Shown here one piece after another: positions 46,085 to 55,172 of a DNA stretch of 64,000 bases. The notes under the pieces are model-generated. The model did no database searches. It was not told where the DNA came from and saw only the letters and a list, made by a program, of their open reading frames with translations. Source of the stretch: Alkalibacterium olivapovliticus (GTDB taxonomy: Bacteria > Bacillota > Bacilli > Lactobacillales > Carnobacteriaceae_A); contig NZ_PVTO01000009.1 in assembly GCF_003003275.1 (NCBI RefSeq), positions 1-64,000 of the forward strand. The letters are read 5' to 3'. Made by a program: the position numbers and the translations under genes. How positions within the stretch are numbered: position 1 is the first letter of the stretch; every line of letters begins with the position of its first letter.

Positions 46085-47137
46085 TTAATTATTAAAAAAG
46101 GTTTTGATTTTTGTAAAAGGCTTAGTATACTGCTTCGCGGCCTGATTGCGTGTTTTCATCAGGAACAAAGCGTTTCTTGAATGACCTGCCTTTAATTCAT
46201 ACAGTAGTGCAAAACGGAACGGATTCTTTTCTTCTTTCTTATACGGACTGATTTTGGTCTGACCGATTTCTGTCCAGAGGCTGGTTAATCGGTCTATTTT
46301 TTCATCTGTCGTAAAAGGACAATCCGGATGTACTAAATTTGCTGTTTCAAGGTAGACCACATTGAAATACTCTTCTGCAATCAGATCACTGAAGGTGTCC
46401 TCTTCTTCCCATGTTTCCATTAAGTTCTCAAAGGACTGAGCAATCGCCAGTTCCAGTTTGAAACGGTCAGCTCTGTAACGGTTGACGGCTGATCCTTCAT
46501 GCGTTACATAATGATAGTAGGGTTTACGGTTGACCGTCAAGGAATCCAGGTGCTTGTATACTTCAATATTGAACAGTGCATCCTGACCCTGCTTCTGCGA
46601 CCCAAAAGTAATGTTGTGTTTTGTGAGAAACGCTTTACGGTACATTTTATTCCAGAGTGCATACGGTGAAAAATGATACATATTTCTAAAGTGTTCTCTG
46701 AAAGCTTTTTGCGTGTCCATTTGAGGCAGGTTCGGCAATCTCATTTCACGACTAGCCGGGTTGCCTGCTTTTTCCTGAGTGTAGCCAAAGACGACCAAAT
46801 CTGTCTCGCGTTTTTTTGCCAGGGCTATGTTATCTGCCAGCAGGCGCTCGTTAAAATAGTCGTCCGGATCTGCGAAATAAATAAATTTCCCGCTCGCTGC
46901 TTTGAGTCCGGCATTGCGAGCAGGTCCAGACCCCTGGTTTTCCTGATTAATAACGGTAATGAGAAGCGGCTCTTTTTCTGCATATGCTTCGCAAACGTCT
47001 TTAGACCCGTCTGTTGACCCGTCATTCACTAATATAATTTCACCGATGACTTTTTTCTGTGCCAAAGCGGATTCGATTGCGCGGGGTAAATGCTCTTTCA
47101 CATTATACACCGGCATGATTATAGAAACATCAAACAT
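46085..47137 (-). CDS. Glycosyltransferase family 2 (first gene of cluster C)
   Basis: A 350-residue GT-A enzyme: VSIIMPVYNVKEHLPRAIESALAQ, LVNDGSTDGSKDVC, ARNAGLKAASGKFIYFADPDDYF and KQGQDALFNIEVY. The metal site reads DPDD rather than DSDD, a tolerated change. Start chosen at 47137, seven bases after GGAAGGG; a start 12 codons earlier lacks a ribosome site. It has a strong extended -10 promoter upstream. Confidence 0.87.
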   Translation of the reverse strand: MFDVSIIMPVYNVKEHLPRAIESALAQKKVIGEIILVNDGSTDGSKDVCEAYAEKEPLLITVINQENQGSGPARNAGLKAASGKFIYFADPDDYFNERLLADNIALAKKRETDLVVFGYTQEKAGNPASREMRLPNLPQMDTQKAFREHFRNMYHFSPYALWNKMYRKAFLTKHNITFGSQKQGQDALFNIEVYKHLDSLTVNRKPYYHYVTHEGSAVNRYRADRFKLELAIAQSFENLMETWEEEDTFSDLIAEEYFNVVYLETANLVHPDCPFTTDEKIDRLTSLWTEIGQTKISPYKKEEKNPFRFALLYELKAGHSRNALFLMKTRNQAAKQYTKPFTKIKTFFNN

Positions 47138-47182
47138 AAAAAGCGCCCTTCCTTCTTTATATTCTTCGTGCAATCATGAGAT

Positions 47183-47210
47183 ATTATACCACATAGATTA
47201 AGCTTTCAAA
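47183..47210 (-). promoter_or_regulatory. Promoter of cluster C
   Basis: Minus-strand TTTGAA (47205-47210), 16-base spacer ending TGG, then perfect TATAAT (47183-47188): an extended -10 promoter about 45 bases before the first gene. Confidence 0.65.
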
Positions 47211-47281
47211 CACTTTTCATTATTTCTTAATAAAGAATCTCTCACTTGTACATAACTTGTCATATTGTGTCAGCCTAGAAA

Positions 47282-47710
47282 TTACGGAGGACCGCAACAA
47301 GTCCGTTATTTTATTTTGACAGGTTCATAGTTGTCTGAGGACAACTATGCTCGATAATCAGAAGAACTTTGATGGCATTATGGGTTTAATGAATTATCAT
47401 GAGTTTAATGGTTATTAGAGTTAACTCAAGCTAGGAACCTGACTAAGATGGGGCTAATTGTCATTTAGGGCGTAACTCAAAACAGATTGGCTTGGAGAGT
47501 GACTTAGTGGCAGTGACTACCCTCAACTCCATTTTTCTTTTTGAACGAGTTTGTGTTAGTGAGGCCGACTAACTCAAACTCGTTCGAGTTAGCCATTTGA
47601 GTTTAAGACGGTGTCAGAGATTAAATTAAACTCGGCTAATCTGTTGCTTTGAGATTTGCCTTAAACTCATTTTAGATTCAGCCCACATTCTCAGAATACC
47701 TGAGAATGCG
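47282..47710 (-). ncRNA. Structured intergenic element, copy 1 (putative ncRNA or repeat)
   Basis: This stretch has no gene. It is rich in AACTC/GAGTT words and hairpins: CATTCTCAG/CTGAGAATG (47686-47708), CTAACTC/GAGTTAG, and CATAGTTGTC-loop-GACAACTATG (47326-47349), with ACGGA/TCCGT (47284-47306) next. Read on the minus strand it aligns in order with the plus strand of 58938-59330, sharing TTGAGTTACGCC (here 47469-47480) and the CTCA-loop hairpin. The two 10-bp stems differ at two pairs, each by a compensatory change. That favours a structured RNA, though a diverged mobile repeat is also possible. Strand is assigned by comparison with copy 2 and is not certain. Confidence 0.5.
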
Positions 47711-47749
47711 CTAAAAACAAATTCCATTAAAACTTAGACATTCGACAAA

Positions 47750-47777
47750 GAACCCAGCTGCTCCAGCAACTGGGTTC
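47750..47777 (-). terminator. Terminator after the amino-acid ABC transporter operon
   Basis: GAACCCAG and CTGGGTTC arms with an inner TGC/GCA pairing, T-rich on the minus side (TTCTTTG), eight bases after the ATPase stop. Confidence 0.8.
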
Positions 47778-47784
47778 TTTACCA

Positions 47785-48513
47785 TTATAAAATTTTATCC
47801 AAAAAGTCTCGGGTCCGTTCATTTTGGGGGTTACCGAAGAGTTGTTCAGGTCTGCCTTCTTCAACGATATTTCCTTCATCCATAAAGATGACCCGGTCAG
47901 CCATTTCACGGGCAAAGCCCATCTCGTGTGTGACGACCACCATTGTCATGCCATCTTCAGCAAGTTTTTTCATGACAGCCAGTACTTCTCCGACCATTTC
48001 CGGATCCAGAGCACTGGTTGGTTCATCAAAGAGCATGATATCAGGCTCCATAGCTAAAGCACGGGCAATGGCCACACGCTGTTTCTGTCCGCCAGAGAGC
48101 GAACTTGGATAGGCATCCGCCTTATCAGACATCCCAACACTATCCAGCAGACGCATGGCTAGTGTGCGAGCATCTTCTCCTGACAGGTCTTTTAATTGCT
48201 TAGGCGCCATCGTGATATTGTCCATCACACTCAAATGCGGAAACAGATTGAACTGCTGAAATACCATTCCGACATTCTGACGAATTTTATTGATGTCCTG
48301 TTTAGGATCGGTCAAATCGAAGTCATCAACAATGACGCGACCATCACTGACTTCTTCAAGCAGGTTCATGCATCTGAGGAAGGTACTTTTCCCCGAACCA
48401 GAAGGGCCAATAATTACGACCACTTCCCCCTCTTTCACTTCCAGATCCAGCCCTTTCAAGACTTCTAATTCTCCAAAACTCTTTCTTAATGCTTCTGTTT
48501 TTAATTTAGTCAT
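47785..48513 (-). CDS. Amino-acid ABC transporter ATP-binding protein (GlnQ family)
   Basis: A 242-residue ABC ATPase energising uptake of polar amino acids, probably glutamine or a similar one. Walker [11 protein letters not shown]-loop [13 protein letters not shown], signature [15 protein letters not shown], Walker [15 protein letters not shown] and H-loop [15 protein letters not shown] are present. The ATG at 48513 overlaps the permease stop; a TTG two codons earlier is an alternative. It forms a two-gene operon with the fused binding protein-permease. Confidence 0.93.
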   Translation of the reverse strand: MTKLKTEALRKSFGELEVLKGLDLEVKEGEVVVIIGPSGSGKSTFLRCMNLLEEVSDGRVIVDDFDLTDPKQDINKIRQNVGMVFQQFNLFPHLSVMDNITMAPKQLKDLSGEDARTLAMRLLDSVGMSDKADAYPSSLSGGQKQRVAIARALAMEPDIMLFDEPTSALDPEMVGEVLAVMKKLAEDGMTMVVVTHEMGFAREMADRVIFMDEGNIVEEGRPEQLFGNPQNERTRDFLDKIL

Positions 48514-49954
48514 TTGCAATCAATCTCCTTTCAATCATATTAGACAGTTTGGTCAGTAACGTAATAATGACCAGATACATAAGTCCAACGATGATCCACA
48601 TAGCACCTGACTGGTAAGAACGGGCAATAATGATGCGTCCTGTCTGAGTGAGTTCCACTATTCCAATAACTGAAAGTATGGAGGTGTCTTTCAATGTGAT
48701 AACAAACTGGTTAATAAGAGAGGGAATCATAATTTTTACTGCTTGAGGCAAGACAACTTTCTGCATTGAAACCCCATACGGTAAGCCTAGACTTCTGGCT
48801 GCTTCGAGTTGACCTTTGTCAACAGCTGCCAGTCCTCCTCTTACCTGTTCAGCAATATAGGCAGTGGTGTTCAAGCTGAGTGTAATGATACCAGCTGTGA
48901 ACGCCGTTATTTGAATGCCAAATAATTGTGGAACCGTGAAGTACATGAAGAAAGCCAACACAATCAATGGTATCCCTCTTAAAATCGTTACGTAAATATC
49001 GGCAATCACATTTAACACTTTACTTGGTGTCGCACTGAATAGCCCAATAACGGTCCCTGCTACCAAAGCAATGGCAAATGAAACGAGTGTCAGTACAAGT
49101 GTCCGTCCAAGCCCAGTCATTAAGGGTCCAAAGTTGGCCTGCAGCAGTCCGAAAAAGCCTGCGCGCGGTGCGACTTCAGAACTGTCTCCCAGGTATCGTT
49201 CAACGATTTCTTCATACGTGCCGTCTTCCAGCACATTAGCCAGACCCGCATTGAACATCTCAAGCAGTTCCTGGTTTTGCCCAAGGTTCACTGCAAATCC
49301 ATACTCATCTCCCAATTCAGGTTCTTCTGGGAAACGCAAGTCCAATCCCTGCTGAATGGCATAGGCCATAACGGGGTAATCTTCAATAGCGCCGTCAGAA
49401 TGACCGGCCAGCACATCTTCATACATCGTCGCTGAATCCTCGAACTGACTAATTTCAATATCATATTCCTCAGCCAGTTCAGCGGCAAATTCAGCTCCTG
49501 TCGTCCCTACTTTAACAGCGAGTGTTTTTCCATCTAAATCTTCATAAGACGAAATGTCTTCATCATCATCCCGAACAGCCATGACTGGTCCGGATTCAAA
49601 ATATGGATTTGAAAAGTCAAAAGATTCTTCCCGTTCAGGCGTAATCCCCATTGCGGCAATCATTCCATCGACTTGATTCGCTTCCAGTGCCTGAAGTCCT
49701 GCACTGAAGTTCATTGGTGCTAATTCATATTCAAATCCTTGATCTTCTGCAATGGCTGCCAGCAACTCAATATCGATGCCGACATAGTCACCGTCTTCAT
49801 TTTGAAACTCAAAAGGGGCAAAGGTCACATCAGTGGCTATGAGGTATGTATCTTCCTCCGCATGCCCTTTTAATGGACTCATTGTACTCGTAAACAGCAT
49901 AGCGGTTAATAGAAGCAAACCGAATACTGTCACTCTTTTCATATTGGTATTCAT
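48506..49954 (-). CDS. Fused amino-acid-binding protein and permease (GlnH-GlnP type)
   Basis: A 482-residue fusion. Signal peptide (1-32), a periplasmic-type binding domain (about 33-260: [56 protein letters not shown]), then a HisM/GlnP permease domain with about five helices and the EAA loop ([23 protein letters not shown]). Such fusions are common in Lactobacillales. Only one binding domain is present, whereas GlnP of Lactococcus has two. GGAG precedes the ATG. Confidence 0.92.
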   Translation of the reverse strand: MNTNMKRVTVFGLLLLTAMLFTSTMSPLKGHAEEDTYLIATDVTFAPFEFQNEDGDYVGIDIELLAAIAEDQGFEYELAPMNFSAGLQALEANQVDGMIAAMGITPEREESFDFSNPYFESGPVMAVRDDDEDISSYEDLDGKTLAVKVGTTGAEFAAELAEEYDIEISQFEDSATMYEDVLAGHSDGAIEDYPVMAYAIQQGLDLRFPEEPELGDEYGFAVNLGQNQELLEMFNAGLANVLEDGTYEEIVERYLGDSSEVAPRAGFFGLLQANFGPLMTGLGRTLVLTLVSFAIALVAGTVIGLFSATPSKVLNVIADIYVTILRGIPLIVLAFFMYFTVPQLFGIQITAFTAGIITLSLNTTAYIAEQVRGGLAAVDKGQLEAARSLGLPYGVSMQKVVLPQAVKIMIPSLINQFVITLKDTSILSVIGIVELTQTGRIIIARSYQSGAMWIIVGLMYLVIITLLTKLSNMIERRLIAND

Positions 49955-49989
49955 TATATTCTCCTCTCAAATATTGCATGATATGACTA

Positions 49990-50018
49990 ATATTACAGTC
50001 TTTATACAAAGTAGGCAA
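49990..50018 (-). promoter_or_regulatory. Promoter of the amino-acid transporter operon
   Basis: Minus-strand TTGCCT (50013-50018), 17-base spacer, TAATAT (49990-49995), 36 bases before the start. Confidence 0.55.
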
Positions 50019-50217
50019 TCTTTTTTGTTTCGGGTGGTATACGTCCCTTTCAATTTCTATGGTTAACGCCAACCCATTTCAGCAGTGAAAAAGTGCTGTA
50101 CATCTGGTTAATAATGGTCATCAGGTTATGACTTCAGAATCTACAATTCGGCGGTTTCAATTTCGTTTATGGTCCATCAGCTTATCGAATAAAGCAGTGC
50201 AACTCCTAATATGATTA

Positions 50218-50226
50218 TGGTACAAT
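50218..50226 (+). promoter_or_regulatory. Extended -10 promoter of galE
   Basis: TGG followed by TACAAT (50221-50226) matches an extended -10. The -35 area (TGCAAC, 18 bases upstream) is poor, as expected for such promoters. Confidence 0.5.
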
Positions 50227-50295
50227 AGACATGAGTAAACTTATAAGTAAAATTTAGTAAACGACTACTAAGGTATTAAAAAAGGAGCGGATCAA

Positions 50296-51309
50296 ATGGC
50301 AATTCTAGTAACAGGTGGCGCCGGGTATATCGGCAGTCATACAGTGATTGAATTACTGAAAGCAGACTATGACGTTGTGATCGTGGACGATTTCTCCAAT
50401 TCCAAACCAACCGTTATCGATCGCATAGAAGAACTGGCTGGTAAGCGTCCAGATTTTCATGAAGTTAACATTACGAATAAAGACGCGCTGAAAGAGGTTT
50501 TCGAAGCGCATGAGTTAGAAGCAGTGATTCATTTTGCGGGGTATAAGGCAGTCGGCGAATCCGTTGCGCAACCCTTGAAGTATTACCATAACAACCTGCA
50601 GGGAACCATTGTCCTGATGGAACTCATGAACGAATTTAATGTGAAGAAAATCGTCTTCAGTTCCAGCGCAACTGTCTACGGCATGAACAACAAGGCACCG
50701 TTTACTGAAGATATGCCTTTGTCTACTACTAATCCATATGGCACGACTAAAATGTTTATCGAACAGTTTATCCAGGATCAGTATGTTGCAGACGAAACTT
50801 GGAGTGCCGCTTTACTGCGTTACTTTAATCCGATTGGTGCGCATGAGTCTGGTCGAATTGGTGAAGACCCCAATGACATTCCAAATAACTTAATGCCCTA
50901 TATTACTCAAGTAGCTGTCGGCAAACGCGATGCCTTATCTGTTTTCGGTTCTGACTATGATACGCCGGATGGAACAGGCGTCAGAGACTATATCCACGTG
51001 GTCGACCTGGCTAAAGGGCACATTAAGGCTCTGGAAAAAGTGCTTGAGACAACTGGTCTGGAAGCCTACAACCTGGGAACGGGTGTCGGGTATTCAGTTT
51101 TAGATGTGGTCACTGCATTTGAAAAAGCCAACGGTGTTGAGATTCCATATGAACTGGTGAACCGTCGCCCTGGTGATATCGGGACCAGTTTCGCCGATGT
51201 ATCTAAAGCTAAAAACACATTAGGCTGGGAAGCCACCTTCAGCATCGAAGATATGTGCCGCGATTCATGGAACTGGCAGAAGTCGAACCCGAATGGATAC
51301 GAAGCTTAA
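50296..51309 (+). CDS. galE: UDP-glucose 4-epimerase
   Basis: A 337-residue GalE interconverting UDP-glucose and UDP-galactose. AILVTGGAGYIGSHTVIELL, AVIHFAGYKAVGESV, FSSSATVYG with NPYGTTKMFIEQ (catalytic Tyr/Lys), and RYFNPIGAHESG are canonical; the C-terminus has YELVNRRPGDI. AAAGGAGCGG precedes the ATG. It stands alone, without galK or galT, so it more likely supplies UDP-galactose for surface polymers than serves galactose catabolism. Confidence 0.96.
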   Translation: MAILVTGGAGYIGSHTVIELLKADYDVVIVDDFSNSKPTVIDRIEELAGKRPDFHEVNITNKDALKEVFEAHELEAVIHFAGYKAVGESVAQPLKYYHNNLQGTIVLMELMNEFNVKKIVFSSSATVYGMNNKAPFTEDMPLSTTNPYGTTKMFIEQFIQDQYVADETWSAALLRYFNPIGAHESGRIGEDPNDIPNNLMPYITQVAVGKRDALSVFGSDYDTPDGTGVRDYIHVVDLAKGHIKALEKVLETTGLEAYNLGTGVGYSVLDVVTAFEKANGVEIPYELVNRRPGDIGTSFADVSKAKNTLGWEATFSIEDMCRDSWNWQKSNPNGYEA

Positions 51310-51318
51310 TCAATAAAG

Positions 51319-51397
51319 AAAAGTCCTCTGAGAAGATATGTGAACGGCCCCCCTGTCAAGTAGAGACAGAGCCGTTCACACTCAGAGGACTTTTTTT
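51319..51397. terminator. Bidirectional double-stem terminator between galE and acyltransferase
   Basis: Outer arms AAAAGTCCTCTGAG and CTCAGAGGACTTTT, an inner GTGAACGGC/GCCGTTCAC stem, and a third CTGTC/GACAG stem stacked inside. T run on the plus side, A run on the other, so it serves both converging genes. Confidence 0.9.
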
Positions 51398-51401
51398 GTC
51401 T

Positions 51402-52391
51402 TTAATTCGTGTGAGTCAAAGCTTTCTTGTTTGACAAATAACGGTCCAGATAATGAAAACTAATTCCCGATAGAATAGCTGCTGAAAGAGACATCAGAAG
51501 ATAAACGGGCCCGTCCCACTCTGGAAACAGGCTGTCAGTCAGCCAGAAGTAGACCATCTGAGTCAGAAAGATATGAAATGAGGCTTGCCCTATCGTAACC
51601 AGGCAGTTTCCTATCCATGACTGTTTCGATACATTCAAATAGTTTATGCATACAACAACCAGAAGCAGTGCATAAAAATAGGATGGTGCATGCTGACTGC
51701 GCCAGTATTCTTCAATGATAAACTCCCAGTCATAGTAATAGACACCTGTGATGTAAATACCGCTGAGGACTGCCGGAATGAGCAGCCACCTGATTTTTAA
51801 CGTGTCTTTTACCAGAGCGTACCACACGCCTAACGTAACTGAAAAGATATGGCGGATCATCAGTACACGGTATACCTCCTCGGGCGTATGGATCCAGTAA
51901 GATGCTGCATCGATTAAGAGACTCACCGCAAATAAGAGAATCAGTCCTTTAGTCGGGTTCTTCTTTAATACGACGTAAATAAACGGTGTCAAGATCGTCG
52001 CTTGTATGATAAATGGAACAAAGTAGCTACCCGGTCCAAAGCCGCCTTGAATGTAGGACAGCAAGAGTTCACTTAGGTGCCTCTCATCGAAAAAAAGGAC
52101 TTGGAAAATTATTTGTATTAGCCAAATAAAAGTAAAAGGCAGTAGGATCCGTTTCACTTTCTTCTTCAGGTAATGCTGACTGAAGATTTCTTGAACTGTT
52201 TCAAACTCTTTTCGCTTAAATGAGTTTGCAGCGTTAAACCCAATCAGGATCATGAATACCGGAACGGTCTGCCATATATAGTACGGAGCGCGTATCATGT
52301 ATAGTGCATCATCTGATAATGCGTGAATCAAAACGACCGATATAATGGCTAATGCCTTTATAAAATCAATCGTGTAGTTGCGTTTAGTCAT
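51402..52391 (-). CDS. Acyltransferase 3 family membrane protein
   Basis: A 329-residue protein with about ten helices and the typical opening RNYTIDFIKALAIISVVLIHAL, whose His is the catalytic candidate. ILIGFNAANSFKRKEF and an AYRxxRI-like region (KKKVKRILLPF) follow. Members move acetyl or other acyl groups to glycans at the outer face. It has no polysaccharide gene neighbours on its own transcript; target unknown. Confidence 0.85.
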   Translation of the reverse strand: MTKRNYTIDFIKALAIISVVLIHALSDDALYMIRAPYYIWQTVPVFMILIGFNAANSFKRKEFETVQEIFSQHYLKKKVKRILLPFTFIWLIQIIFQVLFFDERHLSELLLSYIQGGFGPGSYFVPFIIQATILTPFIYVVLKKNPTKGLILLFAVSLLIDAASYWIHTPEEVYRVLMIRHIFSVTLGVWYALVKDTLKIRWLLIPAVLSGIYITGVYYYDWEFIIEEYWRSQHAPSYFYALLLVVVCINYLNVSKQSWIGNCLVTIGQASFHIFLTQMVYFWLTDSLFPEWDGPVYLLMSLSAAILSGISFHYLDRYLSNKKALTHTN

Positions 52392-52519
52392 GACGTTCCT
52401 CTTTCTTTCGCCTTTATTTTTACTGGAGCAGGGATCACTGTTCGTTTAATTGATTTTCACCTCAAACGTTTATTATACACTATCTATCACCAAATAGGTT
52501 TTTTATAAATAAAAGACTG

Positions 52520-52563
52520 TCCATTAAAACAGCAGCCCGGCGTCTATACACTGGACTGCTGTT
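52520..52563 (-). terminator. Terminator after the small DUF624-like gene
   Basis: AAACAGCAG and CTGCTGTTT arms, T run on the minus strand side (CTGTTTTAATGG), 23 bases after the small gene's stop. Confidence 0.75.
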
Positions 52564-52585
52564 TAGTATGAACTGGTATTTTCGT

Positions 52586-52732
52586 TTACGATATGAAGCT
52601 TTCAAGCAAGCTCGCACTATTGCCTACGACTAAACTGAAGCCTATCCATAACAAGTTCAGATAGGCCAGTGTCACGACCCATTCCAGAATCGACATGACT
52701 ATGCTAGTCGAGTGCTGCGATTCATTTTCCAT
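52586..52732 (-). CDS. 48-residue membrane peptide resembling the YesL/DUF624 N-terminus
   Basis: A short gene beginning MENESQHSTSIVMSILEWVV and ending SASLLESFIS. The stretch SILEWVVTLAYLNLLWIGFS is one membrane helix that matches the LEWxxRLAYLNLLWILF opening of YesL (DUF624) membrane proteins, which are normally about 200 residues. GAGAGG lies seven bases before the ATG and a terminator follows, so it looks like an expressed gene rather than debris. After the stop no further YesL sequence follows in the 60 bases to the terminator. It may be a truncated relic still translated, or a dedicated microprotein. Confidence 0.6.
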   Translation of the reverse strand: MENESQHSTSIVMSILEWVVTLAYLNLLWIGFSLVVGNSASLLESFIS

Positions 52733-52799
52733 AGGGTTGCCTCTCTTTCAATTAAATGTCATTTTTCCCTTGAAAAGCTAACAGAACTAGTCCATTTTA

Positions 52800-53675
52800 C
52801 TACTGCTTTTCAATTTCCAGTAATTTGTTCAACTTAATCTTTTTAAGGAATCTGACAAATTTGCTGTTCTCTCCTTTGGGGATAATGTTTCCTTCCCTCA
52901 TTTGCATGATGGTAGCATTTATTGCGCCTCCTGCCAATATAGCCAGAGACAGTTTCTGAAGCAGTGCCAGCAGCACCATGAAACTTCCTGTCATTGTAAA
53001 AAAGGTGGAGTCTTCCAGCAGCTGATTAATAAACAATCGGTATCCAATAATAGCTATAAGCAGTGAAGCCGTTGAAAACAATGCACCCGGCAGGACGTTT
53101 CTGAACCGCTGAACGACATTGGGAACCATATAGTACAAAAAGCTGAATGTCAGGAATGCAAGTGGCACGAATAATGTCCATCTACCCAAACTTGAATTAC
53201 TCATGTTTTGAATAATAACGACCACTAACGTGATCCATGCTGCGAATAAGAACGTCAATAAGAATGCTAAAACTCTCAGGACAACGATGTTTTTCCTGCT
53301 GCTGACGCCATATGCCCTGTTGAGTCCCATTAAGGTCGACGCCATAGTCCAGCTGACTGTCCAGATGGTCGAAATCGTTGCGACCAGCAAAACGCCTACG
53401 TTGGAACTTTCATATATTTGAATCATGTCTTGGATGATCTGCTCGGCGAGTGGTTGTGGCGCAATACGCATGACAAACCAGGCAAGTGGAGTCAGTCCCT
53501 GACTAAGCTGCTGCAGCCAGTTGATAATCCCAACGATCAGAGGAAAAACAGTCAGCAGGACATAATAGGTGACAAATGTCGAATATTGCCAGATTTCACC
53601 TTTTCTTATTCGGCCTGAGATATCATTAACCCAGTCCATCTTTGGAATATGTTTTATTAGTGGTTCGAGATTCAT
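52800..53675 (-). CDS. YihY/BrkB-family inner membrane protein
   Basis: A 291-residue protein with six membrane helices. GEIWQYSTFVTYYVLLTVFPLIVGIINW, TIWTVSWTMASTLMGLNRAYGVSSRKN and a late LLALLQKLSLAILAGGAINATI follow the YihY (formerly ribonuclease BN-like) family. The function of the family is unresolved. Start chosen at 53675, where AGAAGGG is eight bases upstream; the longer open frame has no such site. Confidence 0.85.
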   Translation of the reverse strand: MNLEPLIKHIPKMDWVNDISGRIRKGEIWQYSTFVTYYVLLTVFPLIVGIINWLQQLSQGLTPLAWFVMRIAPQPLAEQIIQDMIQIYESSNVGVLLVATISTIWTVSWTMASTLMGLNRAYGVSSRKNIVVLRVLAFLLTFLFAAWITLVVVIIQNMSNSSLGRWTLFVPLAFLTFSFLYYMVPNVVQRFRNVLPGALFSTASLLIAIIGYRLFINQLLEDSTFFTMTGSFMVLLALLQKLSLAILAGGAINATIMQMREGNIIPKGENSKFVRFLKKIKLNKLLEIEKQ

Positions 53676-53819
53676 TGCAATATCCCTTCTCTGATTCCTA
53701 ATTGTATGGTCTAAACGTGTTTCATGCATTTCTCCATCGACAAGCTTACCAAAATAACCCCTTATATGCTATAGCTAATACTGTCAGATCCTTTAGCTGC
53801 GCCATTAGGGGGTAAATCT

Positions 53820-53848
53820 TTCAAACTTTCTTCATATAGTGATACCAT
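53820..53848 (+). promoter_or_regulatory. Possible promoter of the GT1 gene
   Basis: TTCAAA (53820-53825), 17-base spacer ending TGA, TACCAT (53843-53848): moderate match with an extended -10. Confidence 0.4.
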
Positions 53849-53909
53849 TAGGTTATAGCGTACGCTTGTAAACTATCATAAAAAAGCTAATTAAAGGAGT
53901 TTAAAAACA

Positions 53910-55094
53910 ATGACTAATAAGCAGTATCGATTCCTGTTTGTCAATTTACCGTATAGTGGTCACATCAACCCTACTATCCCATTAGTCAAGCGTTTAGTTG
54001 ATGTGGGACACTCTGTTGATTATGTACTGGATCCTTCTTTCAAGGAAATTGTTGAAGGCGCAGGGGCTCAGTTGATTCCTTACGATGATTACGATTCCAG
54101 CTGGTCCGACGTGCATCGTTACATGAAAGCCTTCGAACAGGCCTATTCAACTGCTAAGCGGGTTAGTAGTGAGTCTGAGTACGACTGTCTGATATACGAA
54201 GCGTATTTCATCTTCGGCTACAAGCTGTCTAAAGACCTGGCTCTACCTACTGTAAGATTGTTTTCGACTTTTGCCTTTAATCATTCGATTCTGGAAAAAA
54301 TCAGAGAATCTGGTGGACCTCATCTGTCATTCATGACTTCAAAAAATCCTCTGTATTCCCTTTTTGTAAAGTATTATGAAGGGAAGCAGGACATGATGAT
54401 CACGGATGATTTCTTCGATGAAATTGCTGAAGGTGTTCAGGATCTGAACATCGTCTATACTGCCAGAGCGTTTCAGCCGCAGTCAGACTCATTTTCACAG
54501 GACCGCTTTATCTTCGTCGGGCCTTCAATAGAAGACAACTATTCTGACGATATGCCGTCCGTTCCATTTGATGAATTGTCTCGTCCTGTCATCTATCTGG
54601 CTATGGGATCCTTGCTGCCCCGTTTTGCAAAAAAAGTCTATCAGAACTGCATAGACGCTTTTTCAGGCAAAGAAGCTTCTTTAATCCTATCGGTTGGAGA
54701 TGAGTTGAGTAAAGATGATTTTAGGCATGTTAGTGATAATATCTATCTCTATTCAAAAGTTCCTCAGATCGATGTCTTGAATCAATCCGATGTGTTTATC
54801 ACGCATGGCGGCATGAATTCCGCTAACGAAGGATTGAGCTGTGGCGTGCCCATGCTCGTCCATCCCTTTGTCAACGATGAACCGCTCATTGCTTCCCGTC
54901 TCACTGATTTGAAGGTTGCAGAGCAGTTGAATTTGAGAAAAAGTGATCCTGAGGTGATTTATGATAAAACAATGGCCTTGCTTAATGATGAACAGGTGAA
55001 ATCTGCCAGTGCTGATATGAAAGACACTATGACATCCCTTGGGGCAAACGATACAGCACTGGAGAACATAATGAGGTATCTCGACAGTCAGTGA
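53910..55094 (+). CDS. MGT-family glycosyltransferase (GT1)
   Basis: A 394-residue GT-B enzyme of the macrolide/UGT type. FLFVNLPYSGHINPTIPLVKRLVDVGH at the start and HGGMNSANEGLSCGVPMLVHPFVNDEPLIASRL near residue 295 are the acceptor and donor signatures. These enzymes glycosylate small molecules or diacylglycerol. AAAGGAG precedes the ATG. A single-gene transcript with its own terminator, unrelated to the capsule clusters. Confidence 0.88.
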   Translation: MTNKQYRFLFVNLPYSGHINPTIPLVKRLVDVGHSVDYVLDPSFKEIVEGAGAQLIPYDDYDSSWSDVHRYMKAFEQAYSTAKRVSSESEYDCLIYEAYFIFGYKLSKDLALPTVRLFSTFAFNHSILEKIRESGGPHLSFMTSKNPLYSLFVKYYEGKQDMMITDDFFDEIAEGVQDLNIVYTARAFQPQSDSFSQDRFIFVGPSIEDNYSDDMPSVPFDELSRPVIYLAMGSLLPRFAKKVYQNCIDAFSGKEASLILSVGDELSKDDFRHVSDNIYLYSKVPQIDVLNQSDVFITHGGMNSANEGLSCGVPMLVHPFVNDEPLIASRLTDLKVAEQLNLRKSDPEVIYDKTMALLNDEQVKSASADMKDTMTSLGANDTALENIMRYLDSQ

Positions 55095-55140
55095 TGTTCT
55101 CTGATAGCTAAGCATTATCTATTATCTGTTTAGACATAAT

Positions 55141-55172
55141 AAATGGACTGGCCAGGACCAGTCCGTTTTCTT
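55141..55172. terminator. Bidirectional terminator between GT1 and APH-like genes
   Basis: GGACTGG/CCAGTCC arms followed by GTTTTCTTT on the plus side and preceded by A-rich sequence, serving both converging genes. Confidence 0.8.

Larger units (their letters stand above)
49955..50295. other. Divergent intergenic region between ABC operon and galE
   Basis: About 340 bases without a gene. It holds the two outward-facing promoters listed separately. No riboswitch, T-box or further open frame with a ribosome site was seen. Confidence 0.6.
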
